Of a stretch of 64,000 bases of DNA, positions 44,485 through 52,034 are shown in pieces. The position numbers were made by a program, and so were the translations under genes. The notes under the pieces are model-generated. The model worked only from the letters and a program-made list of their open reading frames with translations, had not been told where the DNA came from and ran no database searches. Each line of letters starts with the position of its first letter. The stretch's first letter is position 1. The DNA is from Pedobacter sp. B4-66 (GTDB lineage: Bacteria > Bacteroidota > Bacteroidia > Sphingobacteriales > Sphingobacteriaceae): assembly GCF_018492665.1 (NCBI RefSeq), contig NZ_JAFVME010000004.1, forward strand, positions 1-64,000. Direction: 5' to 3'.

Positions 44485-44516
44485 TAAAGTTAACGTATTG
44501 AATTTAAAAGTTACAA
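44485..44516 (-). promoter_or_regulatory. Promoter of the diadenylate cyclase-like gene (weak match)
   Basis: On the minus strand TTG at 44516-44514, a 21-bp spacer and TAACTTTA at 44492-44485 (last base differs from TAnnTTTG), then GGGC and the ATG at 44480. Confidence 0.4.
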
Positions 44517-44553
44517 TTTGATATTTATTATCTTTATTTCCTCCACAAAGCGA

Positions 44554-44561
44554 TAAGTTTG
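44554..44561 (+). promoter_or_regulatory. -7 element at the DtxR-family gene (predicted leaderless start)
   Basis: TAAGTTTG matches TAnnTTTG and lies 4 bases before the ATG at 44566. No TTG at -33 is seen. Confidence 0.45.
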
Positions 44562-44565
44562 TACG

Positions 44566-45234
44566 ATGCTATCTTATACAGAAGAAAACTATTTAAAGGC
44601 TTTATTAAAACTGAGCTTTCAAAACGATGAAAAACCCGAGGCAGGCACCAATGAAATGGCAGCCCTTTTGGGTGTTAAACCTGCTACAGCAACAGACATG
44701 CTAAAAAAGCTGAAGGAGAAAGATCTGGTTACCTACAAAAAGTATGGCAAAATATTACTTACAGATAGTGGCCGGAAAAATGCCATCGCTATTTTAAGAA
44801 AACACAGGCTTTGGGAAACTTTTTTATATGAAAAGCTTGATTTTAGCTGGGATGAAGTTCATGAAGTTGCTGAACAACTGGAACATATACAATCAGCCAA
44901 ATTGGTAAACAAGTTAGAAGAGTTCCTTAACTTTCCTGAATTTGATCCACATGGCGACCCGATTCCAAAAGCAAATGGAGATATGCCGGCCATTGCAAAA
45001 ACACTGTTATCAGAATTAAAATCTGGCCAAAACTGCAAAGTGGCCGCCGTTAAAGATACATCTACTTTATTTCTTCAATATCTCGAAAAATTAAAGATTA
45101 CGATTGGCACTAAAATAAAAGTACTTGAAGTAATTGCTTTTGATGGCTCATTAAACATTCAAATTGAAAATGATGAACCCAGAAGTGTATCAATGAAATT
45201 TGCAGATAGTTTATTTATTAACCAACTTCCATAA
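44566..45234 (+). CDS. DtxR/MntR-family metal-dependent transcriptional regulator
   Basis: The order is winged helix at about 1-75 ('EENYLKALLKLSFQ', 'GVKPATATDMLKKLKEKDLV'), metal-binding dimerisation domain at about 76-140 ('HRLWETFLYEKLDFSWDEVHEVAEQLEHIQS', 'FPEFDPHGDPIP') and a C-terminal FeoA/SH3-like domain at about 150-222. The family represses metal uptake when bound to Mn2+ or Fe2+. The metal cannot be told by eye. Divergent from the diadenylate cyclase-like gene; it precedes a DUF2130 gene by 9 bases. Confidence 0.93.
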   Translation: MLSYTEENYLKALLKLSFQNDEKPEAGTNEMAALLGVKPATATDMLKKLKEKDLVTYKKYGKILLTDSGRKNAIAILRKHRLWETFLYEKLDFSWDEVHEVAEQLEHIQSAKLVNKLEEFLNFPEFDPHGDPIPKANGDMPAIAKTLLSELKSGQNCKVAAVKDTSTLFLQYLEKLKITIGTKIKVLEVIAFDGSLNIQIENDEPRSVSMKFADSLFINQLP

Positions 45235-45243
45235 TACTCATAT

Positions 45244-46530
45244 ATGTCAACCGAAATAAAATGTCCTAACTGCGCACATACTTTCCCTATTGAAGAGGTA
45301 ATGGCTGAGGAATATAAAAAAGACCTCAGAGAAAAGATGGTTTCCTTTACAAAACAAAAGGAAGAGGAATTTGCTAAAAAACAAACCGAATTTCTAACTC
45401 AGCAGAAACAGCAGGAGCTTGCCTTTGAACAACAGCAAAAAAAGCAAGCCCAAGCTTATGAGGAGAAATTAATTGAAGAAAAGAAACAGCTTCAAACTGC
45501 CTTGGAGGAAAGCTTGCGCAAAAGCATCGCTACAGATTTCGAGAATAAGCTGCAAATGCTCGACAATGCCAATAAAGAAAGCGAAGAAAAGCTAAAGTCT
45601 GCCCGCGCCAAAGAGCTCGAATTCCTAAAAAAGGAAGAAGCCATGAGGCAAAAGGAAGAAGAAATGGAGCTTCAATTGCAGCGTAAGCTACAAGAGCAGC
45701 GTGCTGATATGACCGACCAAATCAGAAAGCAAGAAGCAGAAAAAAACAGCATAAAAGAAACTGAACATCAGCTAAGGGTAAAAGAACTAGAAAAACAGCT
45801 CGACGATCAGAAAAAGCTAGCCGAAGAGATGAAGCGTAAAGCTGAGCAAGGTTCCATGCAACTACAAGGTGAGGTACAAGAGTTAATTCTAGAAGAATTA
45901 CTTAGAAACGCCTTCCCTTTCGACCTGATTTCTGAAGTTGGTAAAGGTGTTAGAGGTGCCGACTGCGTGCACCATGTTAGGAACCAATTTGGGCAGGAAT
46001 GTGGCAAAATCATCTATGAAAGTAAGCGCACCAAGGATTTCTCAATGGAGTGGATTGAGAAATTAAAAAAGGATATGCGTAGCATGGGTGTTGATGTTGC
46101 CGTTATTGTAACCCAAACCTATCCGAAAGGGATGGATTGTTTTGGCGAAAAAGATGGCGTATGGATTTGCTCTTTTGACGAAGTAAAGGCCGTTTCATAT
46201 ATCTTGAGGGATGGAATAGTAAAACTTTTTGGGGCTACAAAATCTCAGGAAAACCGTGGCGACAAAATGCATATGCTTTATGATTATTTAACCAGCAATG
46301 AGTTCTCTGAGCAATGGAAAGCCATTAGAGAAGGTTTTATGAGTATGAAACTATCTATCCAAAGAGAGCGCGATGCCATGGAGAAACTGTGGAAAGCAAG
46401 AGAAAAACAGCTTGAAAAAGTAATGCTAAATGCGGCACACATTAGAGGCTCAATTGAAGGCATTGCAGGAACAGACAGTATCCAACTAAGCCTTACAGAT
46501 GACGAAGACGACGCTTTATTGTTAGAATAA
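45244..46530 (+). CDS. DUF2130-domain coiled-coil protein
   Basis: A zinc-ribbon-like start ('IKCPNCAHTFPIEE') is followed by a long charged coiled coil (about 25-210, rich in Glu, Lys, Gln), then a DUF2130 domain at about 215-400 ('GVRGADCVHHVRNQFGQECG', 'IIYESKRTKDFS', 'VDVAVIVTQTYPKGMDCFGE'). Most of the domain's acidic and Lys residues resemble the PD-(D/E)xK nuclease core, but activity is unproven. Length (428) is typical. Function unknown. Confidence 0.88.
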   Translation: MSTEIKCPNCAHTFPIEEVMAEEYKKDLREKMVSFTKQKEEEFAKKQTEFLTQQKQQELAFEQQQKKQAQAYEEKLIEEKKQLQTALEESLRKSIATDFENKLQMLDNANKESEEKLKSARAKELEFLKKEEAMRQKEEEMELQLQRKLQEQRADMTDQIRKQEAEKNSIKETEHQLRVKELEKQLDDQKKLAEEMKRKAEQGSMQLQGEVQELILEELLRNAFPFDLISEVGKGVRGADCVHHVRNQFGQECGKIIYESKRTKDFSMEWIEKLKKDMRSMGVDVAVIVTQTYPKGMDCFGEKDGVWICSFDEVKAVSYILRDGIVKLFGATKSQENRGDKMHMLYDYLTSNEFSEQWKAIREGFMSMKLSIQRERDAMEKLWKAREKQLEKVMLNAAHIRGSIEGIAGTDSIQLSLTDDEDDALLLE

Positions 46531-46537
46531 ATCTCTT

Positions 46538-46846
46538 ATGATATACGCAAAAAAGAAAGTACAACACACCGCACATTTGGCCGCTCAAACGGCCAAAATT
46601 ATTGCAAATGTTAAAGAACTTCAGGAAAAGAATCTTTTAAAAATTGAAGGGAACGAAGTATTCATATACCCGGAAATTTGGAAAGATAAAGCCACAGCAC
46701 TAAACTGGATTAAATGCCTCCATTTATATTGTATGCTAAAATTGCGTTTTAAAGAAAGTGATTCGCTTCTCTTTAAAAATTATACTACCGGAGAACAAAT
46801 TGGAGCTTATAAAAACAAAAAAGCTAGCGTGTCTATTTTCTCTTAA
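46538..46846 (+). CDS. Small hypothetical protein after DUF2130
   Basis: The 102-residue basic protein follows DUF2130 by 7 bases, so it is probably in the same operon. It is helical in the first half ('AAQTAKIIANVKELQEKNLL') with a C-terminal mixed part. No signal peptide or membrane helix. No family is recognised. Its stop overlaps the convergent rlmF stop by 4 bases. Confidence 0.65.
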   Translation: MIYAKKKVQHTAHLAAQTAKIIANVKELQEKNLLKIEGNEVFIYPEIWKDKATALNWIKCLHLYCMLKLRFKESDSLLFKNYTTGEQIGAYKNKKASVSIFS

Positions 46847-47796
46847 ACTTGCTGCCCCCATCTCGTTTTAACCCAGCTATCCTGTTTCTGTAAGTCCATA
46901 AATGTCCATGCTACAAAACGACTAATCTTTTGTCCTTGTGCCATTTCTACCGTTCTAACTTCTGCAACCTTAGCGTATTGAAGCATTTTATAAATAAACG
47001 GCAAATTACTGCTCTTCGAAACTAAAGTCGAAAACCAAAGGCATTGATTACCAAAAGCAGCGCTTTCTTCAATCATATTTCTAATAAAACCAACCTCGCC
47101 ACCTTCGTACCAAAGTTCTGTATTTTGTCCACCAAAATTTAGTGTTACTCCTTTTCCCCTCTGTTTGCCTAGGTTTTGCAATTTCCTTTTTGTACCTGCC
47201 TGTGCCTCTTCGGCCGAAGAATGGAAAGGTGGGTTACACATACTGAAATCGAACAAATCACCTGGCTTAATAATACCCTTAAAAATATGGTGCTTATTGC
47301 TTTGAGGCCTGCAAACTACAGCATTTGCCAACTCCGGATTAGCCGATACAATTGCTTTTGCAGCTTTAATAGCTTCTGAATTGATTTCAGAGCCCACAAA
47401 ACTCCATCCATATTCCTGATGCCCCACGATCGGATAAACACAATTGGCTCCTATCCCAACATCTAAACCACGTATAGATTTTCGCGTTGGCACAACCCCA
47501 TTGTTAACAGAAGCAAGTAAATCTGCCAGATAATGAACATAATCTGCCCTCCCCGGTATCGGTGGACAAAGATAGCCCGCAGGAATATCCCAATAAGAAA
47601 TCCCATAAAAATGCTTAAGAAGCGCTTTATTAAGGCTCTTAACCGCTGCCGGATCAGAAAAATCTATAGATTGATCTCCATACGAATTAACTGCTACATA
47701 GTTTTTAAGCTCTGGATGACTCTTAATCAATTCAGGGAAATCATACCTAAAGCGATGCTTATTTCTTGGATGTAAGGATGTTTTTTCTGCAGACAT
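46843..47796 (-). CDS. rlmF: 23S rRNA (adenine(1618)-N(6))-methyltransferase
   Basis: RlmF methylates A1618 of 23S rRNA. Signature parts are 'LHPRNKHRFRYDFPELI' near the start, 'YWDIPAGYLCPPIPGRADY', the SAM-binding 'GLDVGIGANCVYPI' and the catalytic 'CNPPFHSSAEEA', together with 'RKLQNLGKQRG' and 'LWFSTLVSKSSNLP'. Length 317 fits the family. The upstream sequence has TAACTTTG (47813-47820, minus strand). Confidence 0.95.
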   Translation of the reverse strand: MSAEKTSLHPRNKHRFRYDFPELIKSHPELKNYVAVNSYGDQSIDFSDPAAVKSLNKALLKHFYGISYWDIPAGYLCPPIPGRADYVHYLADLLASVNNGVVPTRKSIRGLDVGIGANCVYPIVGHQEYGWSFVGSEINSEAIKAAKAIVSANPELANAVVCRPQSNKHHIFKGIIKPGDLFDFSMCNPPFHSSAEEAQAGTKRKLQNLGKQRGKGVTLNFGGQNTELWYEGGEVGFIRNMIEESAAFGNQCLWFSTLVSKSSNLPFIYKMLQYAKVAEVRTVEMAQGQKISRFVAWTFMDLQKQDSWVKTRWGQQV

Positions 47797-47812
47797 TAGT
47801 ATAAAAATTACC

Positions 47813-47820
47813 CAAAGTTA
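47813..47820 (-). promoter_or_regulatory. -7 element of rlmF
   Basis: TAACTTTG on the minus strand, about 16 bases before the ATG at 47796. A TTG 15 bases upstream is closer than usual. Confidence 0.4.
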
Positions 47821-47899
47821 AGCGTTCTAGCTAAACAATTGGATATATAAGAAAGCATACCGTACTTTGCGTCTATAATTTCTCAATTTTGAAGATACT

Positions 47900-48247
47900 A
47901 TGCTAAAGTTTATAAAAGGATTTGGGTACGCGTTTTCGGGTGTTGCTTATACCTTTAAAACACAGCTCAATTTTAAGTTTCATGTAGTTGCCCTGTTATT
48001 GATTGCCTTGGCCGGATGGTACTTTAAGTTATCTGTAAATGAATGGCTTTGGATAGTTGTTGCCGCTGCCATTGTGTTGATAACTGAACTGATAAATACT
48101 GCTATTGAGGTGCTTGTCGACTTGGTTTCGCCAGATTATAACCCTAAAGCAAAAATAATTAAAGATGTTGCCGCAGCGAGTGTATTAATAGCTGCTATTG
48201 GGGCTGTAGTAATTGGTCTTATTATTTTCATTCCTAAAATTTATTAG
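47900..48247 (+). CDS. dgkA: Diacylglycerol/undecaprenol kinase
   Basis: The 115-residue protein has three transmembrane helices. It carries the family motif 'ELINTAIE' (metal-binding Glu) and 'DYNPKAKIIKDVAAASVL'. Gram-negative members phosphorylate diacylglycerol; many bacterial homologues act on undecaprenol and thus recycle the lipid carrier of the cell wall. recO follows after 3 bases. Confidence 0.93.
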   Translation: MLKFIKGFGYAFSGVAYTFKTQLNFKFHVVALLLIALAGWYFKLSVNEWLWIVVAAAIVLITELINTAIEVLVDLVSPDYNPKAKIIKDVAAASVLIAAIGAVVIGLIIFIPKIY

Positions 48248-48250
48248 GTC

Positions 48251-48976
48251 ATGCTGCACAAAACAAGAGGTATTGTTTTAAAAACCACGCTTTACAGTGA
48301 AAGCAGTGTGGTGGTGCAGATTTTTACCGAAAAGTTCGGAATCCAGTCGTACATGATTAATGGCGTTAAAAAGCCAAGGGCCAAAATCAGGATGAATATG
48401 CTGCAGCCTTTGCATCTTGTAGATATGGTAGTGTACCATAAGGCCAACACTGGCATTCAACGCGTTTCTGAGCTCAGACCTTCCCCTATTTTTAGCAGCA
48501 TTCCTTACGATATTATTAAAAGTACAATGGCCATTTTCATTAATGAAGTATTGTACAAAAGCATAAGACAACAAATGGCAGATGAGCACTTGTTTGATTT
48601 TATTTTTAATTCGATTTGCTGGCTGGACGAGAGTAATGAACAAAATGTGAATTTCCATCTCGCTTTTCTACTTAAATTATCAAGATATTTAGGCTTTGCA
48701 CCCAGTATGCAAACAAAAAGCGACCAAAGTTACTTCGATTTACAGGAAGGTGAATTCAGATCGATGCTCCCTGTACATGCCCATTATTTAGAAAAAACAG
48801 ATGCAATTCTCTTCATTTCTCTATTTACTTCGCCTTTCGAAAAAATAAATGAAATAAAATTAGAAAATAAAACCCGAAGAGCCATTTTAGATAAAATACT
48901 GATTTACTACACCTTACACACAGCTTCTTTTGGAGATATTCGTTCGCATCAAGTTTTAGAAGATATACTTGCGTAA
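48251..48976 (+). CDS. recO: DNA repair protein RecO
   Basis: RecO loads RecA with RecR and anneals SSB-bound DNA. The N-terminal OB fold is plain ('GIVLKTTLYSESSVVVQIFTE'), followed by a helical domain (about 85-241) with 'LRPSPIFSSIPYDIIKS'. The zinc-finger Cys residues of some RecO proteins are absent, as in many Bacteroidota. Length is 241. Confidence 0.93.
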   Translation: MLHKTRGIVLKTTLYSESSVVVQIFTEKFGIQSYMINGVKKPRAKIRMNMLQPLHLVDMVVYHKANTGIQRVSELRPSPIFSSIPYDIIKSTMAIFINEVLYKSIRQQMADEHLFDFIFNSICWLDESNEQNVNFHLAFLLKLSRYLGFAPSMQTKSDQSYFDLQEGEFRSMLPVHAHYLEKTDAILFISLFTSPFEKINEIKLENKTRRAILDKILIYYTLHTASFGDIRSHQVLEDILA

Positions 48977-48990
48977 AATCTCACAAAAGT

Positions 48991-49021
48991 TTTGGAGTTT
49001 TAAATTAGAGGTGTATATTTG
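48991..49021 (+). promoter_or_regulatory. Promoter of the tRNA-Val operon
   Basis: TTTG at 48991-48994, a 19-bp spacer and TATATTTG at 49014-49021 form one of the best promoter matches in the window. A small hairpin (CCCTAA/TTAGGG, 49026-49040) follows at the predicted transcription start. Confidence 0.75.
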
Positions 49022-49090
49022 CACTCCCTAACAATTAGGGCACAATACAGCTAACTCGGCTGGCCATATAGCAAAAGAGTAGAACCAAAG

Positions 49091-49168
49091 GGGAGATTAG
49101 CTCAGCTGGTTCAGAGCACCTGCCTTACAAGCAGGGGGTCACTGGTTCGAACCCAGTATCTCCCACCA
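49091..49168 (+). tRNA. tRNA-Val (anticodon UAC), CCA encoded
   Basis: A complete cloverleaf: acceptor GGGAGAT/ATCTCCC, D arm GCTC/GAGC, anticodon stem CCTGC/GCAGG with loop CTTACAA (anticodon TAC at 49126-49128), T arm ACTGG/CCAGT with TTCGAAC. A is the discriminator and CCA follows in the DNA. Identical to the copy at 49245. Confidence 0.98.
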
Positions 49169-49244
49169 AAACCTAACGAGGATTCGAAGGTTAATACCAA
49201 CAGCTTACTCAGCTGGTTTTTTCAAACAAAAGAGTAGAACTACG

Positions 49245-49322
49245 GGGAGATTAGCTCAGCTGGTTCAGAGCACCTGCCTTACAAGCAGGGGGTCACTGGT
49301 TCGAACCCAGTATCTCCCACCA
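49245..49322 (+). tRNA. tRNA-Val (anticodon UAC), second identical copy
   Basis: All bases from acceptor to CCA are the same as in the first copy, 154 bp upstream. The segment before it also repeats part of the leader ('ACAGC..ACTC.GCTGG' and 'AAAAGAGTAGAAC'), so the unit arose by tandem duplication. Confidence 0.98.
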
Positions 49323-49325
49323 TTC

Positions 49326-49357
49326 AAAAACCTTTAGAAAATTCTAAAGGTTTTTTT
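49326..49357 (+). terminator. Terminator of the tRNA-Val operon
   Basis: A 13-bp stem (49326-49338 with 49343-49355, loop AAAT) ends in a seven-T run, right after the second tRNA. Confidence 0.92.
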
Positions 49358-49683
49358 GCTTTAAAAACAGTCCTGGAAAATCTATTTTTTGGTTATAAAC
49401 TCCTCTCTAATTCCCCAATAATATTTTCTTCAAAAGTAAAAAACAACTCATAAATAGGGAATAAACTCACATAAGTCAAGCACCCATCAAAACAGCGTCA
49501 ATCTTCTGTCCATGTTTTACCGTAAAAACATGGACTCACCATGGACTCAACATGGACTTTGACCGAACCCTGAATGAGCGTCTTACACAAGGTTCTGAGT
49601 CAGAAGAAATATATTAATCAATATCCGCAAATAAATTAGTATCATAATTAGTACTTTTACTAACAATAACGCAAATAGTTGAG
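49358..49683. other. Intergenic region with short repeats
   Basis: The 326 bases between the tRNA terminator and the acyltransferase hold no convincing gene. At 49508-49560 an inverted repeat (GTCCATGTTTTA...TAAAAACATGGAC) is followed by three copies of CATGGACT at an 11-bp period (49529, 49540, 49551). The rest shows nothing I can name. Confidence 0.6.
49508..49560. repeat. Inverted repeat plus three 11-bp CATGGACT direct repeats
   Basis: GTCCATG at 49508-49514 pairs with CATGGAC at 49529-49535, making a near-perfect 12-bp hairpin. CATGGACT then recurs at 49540 and 49551. The array is too short for CRISPR; it may be an operator array or a repetitive element. Confidence 0.6.
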
Positions 49684-50934
49684 ATGAAAAGAAAACTATC
49701 TTTAATTGAAGGAACAATGTATGCTGGCGGTAAAACAGCTGTAAACGTTGTCTCATCTGTTACTGTTAAAGGAACCATAAAGGAATCTGATTTACATGCC
49801 GCGCTTCTAAAAATCCAAAACAGACATCCTCTGTTGAGTGCTAACGTTTGGGAAGATGAGGCACGCATCCCCTATTTCGTTAAACAGAACCCAATTCAGA
49901 AAATTTCAGTCCGCATAGTTAATCGCCAAGCATCCAATGATTGGGAAAAAGAATCTATTACCGAATGCTTAGCCCCATTTGACACCAGTGGAGGCACTTT
50001 GCTTAGATTAGTATGGATAAAATCTGCTGAGGTTTCAGACCTAATATTTGTTGCTCACCATTGTATTTGCGATGGTAGGTCCATTTTAAATCTTATAGAC
50101 GAAACATTGACCTTATTGGGACAACCAGAAAAGGAATTAGGCACATATGAATCCTTTGCTTCAATTCAGAACTTTATTCCAACAGAAATAAAAGATAATA
50201 AGGCCAATAAATTAAAGGTTCGACTATTCTCTAAAGTTGCAAAAGTGGTTTTACTACTTGTGGCTTTCAAAAAAGAGATTAAAAGAGAAAAGCCTTTTTT
50301 TATGCATTGGAGATTGAGCAAAGACGAATCGTTACTAATTGCTGAAAAATGTAAATCAAAAGGAGCTTCTGTTCATGACGCTTTAAGTGTGGCATTTTTA
50401 AGAGGCTTTAAGGATATTGAAACCTTTAAATCAAATTCCAGGCTTTACTGCGCTGTAGATATGCGAAAGTTTCTTCCCGACGTTAAAAACGATATGCTTT
50501 TCGCCTTCCCGGCAATGGTTGGTTTAGATCTGCCCAAAAAGAAAACCACTGATTTCTGGAGTCAGGCGAAAGCATTTAAAGATGAGTTGTCAAAAAAAAT
50601 TGAAGAAATGAATGTGAATACAGTATTACTCTATAGCGAATGCCTGTTACCTTCATTACCCAGAATGACACAATATGCCAAGGCCGACAAAGGAACACAT
50701 GATTTTACGTTATCGAATATGGGAAAAGTAAGTATAAAAGAAAGGTACAATGATCTGGAAGTTGAATCGCTACAATCTCCATCAACAATTTTCCCTTTTG
50801 GCAACCCTTCAACACTATTTACCACCTACTTTAAGGGGCAAATTGATTTCATCTTCACTTCTGACGAGTACTTTATACAACATATCGACGCGCAAACATT
50901 AAAAGAAAACGCAATGCTTATGATGCTAAACTAA
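49684..50934 (+). CDS. Stand-alone condensation-domain acyltransferase
   Basis: The 416-residue protein has one condensation (CoA-dependent acyltransferase) domain with the catalytic 'HHCICDG' (HHxxxDG, complete) at about residues 122-128 and a C-terminal 'DFTLSNMGKVSI' segment. The fold is that of PapA5 and free-standing condensation domains, which join acyl groups from CoA or a carrier protein to alcohols or amines. No carrier protein or adenylation domain lies near, so the substrate is unknown. It follows a tRNA operon, a common place for gained genes. Its codon use does not stand out by eye. Confidence 0.85.
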   Translation: MKRKLSLIEGTMYAGGKTAVNVVSSVTVKGTIKESDLHAALLKIQNRHPLLSANVWEDEARIPYFVKQNPIQKISVRIVNRQASNDWEKESITECLAPFDTSGGTLLRLVWIKSAEVSDLIFVAHHCICDGRSILNLIDETLTLLGQPEKELGTYESFASIQNFIPTEIKDNKANKLKVRLFSKVAKVVLLLVAFKKEIKREKPFFMHWRLSKDESLLIAEKCKSKGASVHDALSVAFLRGFKDIETFKSNSRLYCAVDMRKFLPDVKNDMLFAFPAMVGLDLPKKKTTDFWSQAKAFKDELSKKIEEMNVNTVLLYSECLLPSLPRMTQYAKADKGTHDFTLSNMGKVSIKERYNDLEVESLQSPSTIFPFGNPSTLFTTYFKGQIDFIFTSDEYFIQHIDAQTLKENAMLMMLN

Positions 50935-50960
50935 CAGCAAAATTAGGAGGCTATAGTTGG

Positions 50961-51401
50961 CTACACTTTTATAATGATATTAGAGGTTTTTTTCGATTTT
51001 TCATAATCGTATCCTGTTACCGTAACCCCATCTTCAAAATAATTAGTACAACATTCTCCCTTGCCATCTCTTACGTTTACTTCAATTGGGATGGCTAGAT
51101 CATTGCCCACTTTAAGTGTAAGTTTCTGCTTCCCCTTTTTACTTTCTACGTTTATTCCAATAATATTTACATCATCCTCTGCTATAAAGCGAGAATAAAC
51201 AGTCTGATTGTTATGATCTTTAACCGCTATACTTTTTGATTCGTATTTACCGGAAGTAAAAACATTTATGCCAGTTTCGGCGTCAACAATTTCCAGAACA
51301 AAATAGGGCGGCCCCGTTGAGCAGGCAATTCCCTCACAACGATCGCATCCATTTATCAGAAAAAGGATAAAAACACAGGTAATTTTTAAAAAATTTCTCA
51401 T
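50961..51401 (-). CDS. Hypothetical lipoprotein, Cys-rich near the N terminus
   Basis: A lipoprotein signal ends at 'LINGCDRC'. Five further Cys follow in the mature part (in 'CDRCEGIACS' and 'GECCTNY'). The remainder is beta-rich ('PYFVLEIVDAETGINVF', 'KQKLTLKVGNDLAIPIEVNV'), resembling a small Ig-like domain. No family is recognised. Confidence 0.7.
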   Translation of the reverse strand: MRNFLKITCVFILFLINGCDRCEGIACSTGPPYFVLEIVDAETGINVFTSGKYESKSIAVKDHNNQTVYSRFIAEDDVNIIGINVESKKGKQKLTLKVGNDLAIPIEVNVRDGKGECCTNYFEDGVTVTGYDYEKSKKTSNIIIKV

Positions 51402-51521
51402 TAAAAGCGTTCTAACTCATTTAATAATTAACTATTTAAAGATATGTTGTTAATCAATAAGAACGAATCCAAAGGAATAAAATATTTATTTATATTTAAA
51501 TAAATATTAACGAAATCAAAC

Positions 51522-51983
51522 ATGAAACTACTATCAGCATTGGCCTTTTCGGCGCTTGCATTAGCATCCTGCACTAATCAAACAGAAACAAAAAAAGCCA
51601 AATCAGAGCAACCTATAAACGGAACGTGGAAGCTTGTATCAGCAAAAACTATAACCAAAGGAGATACCGTAAGTTCTTTCCCAGTTGAAAACCAGGAAAT
51701 GATTAAGCAATTTAACGATACTCATTTCTCTTTCTTCAAGCACGACATTAGTAAAGGCAAAGGAAAAAATACTGTTTTTGATGCAGGTAGTGGCACCTAT
51801 ACCTTAAACGGAGATAAATACGAAGAACATCTACAATACTGCAGTTACAGAGACTGGGAAGATTTGAAGTTCAGTTTTACGGTAAATATAAAAAACGACA
51901 CCTTGGTACAACGTGGCATTGAAAAAATAGACAGCCTCAATGTTAATCATGAGATTGTTGAGACCTATGTAAAGCTGAAGTAA
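51522..51983 (+). CDS. Lipocalin-like lipoprotein
   Basis: A lipobox 'LALASCTNQ' precedes a 130-residue beta domain with 'INGTWKLVSAKTITKGDTV' and 'SGTYTLNGDKYEEHLQYCS', the pattern of the small lipocalin-like lipoproteins of Bacteroidota. Ligand unknown. A 24-bp perfect palindrome lies between its stop and the next gene. Confidence 0.75.
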   Translation: MKLLSALAFSALALASCTNQTETKKAKSEQPINGTWKLVSAKTITKGDTVSSFPVENQEMIKQFNDTHFSFFKHDISKGKGKNTVFDAGSGTYTLNGDKYEEHLQYCSYRDWEDLKFSFTVNIKNDTLVQRGIEKIDSLNVNHEIVETYVKLK

Positions 51984-51990
51984 CCTGCTT

Positions 51991-52014
51991 ATGGAATTTG
52001 AGCTCAAATTCCAT
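51991..52014. promoter_or_regulatory. 24-bp perfect palindrome before the alpha-2-macroglobulin gene
   Basis: Bases 51991-52002 are the exact reverse complement of 52003-52014, 21 bases before the ATG at 52035. There is no T-run, so an operator is more likely than a terminator. Confidence 0.45.
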
Positions 52015-52034
52015 CCTTCTGTAAATTATCGCTT

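Noticed and set aside
49529..49560. CRISPR array
   Set aside because: The repeats are 8-11 bp with 3-bp spacing and only three copies; no cas genes are nearby.
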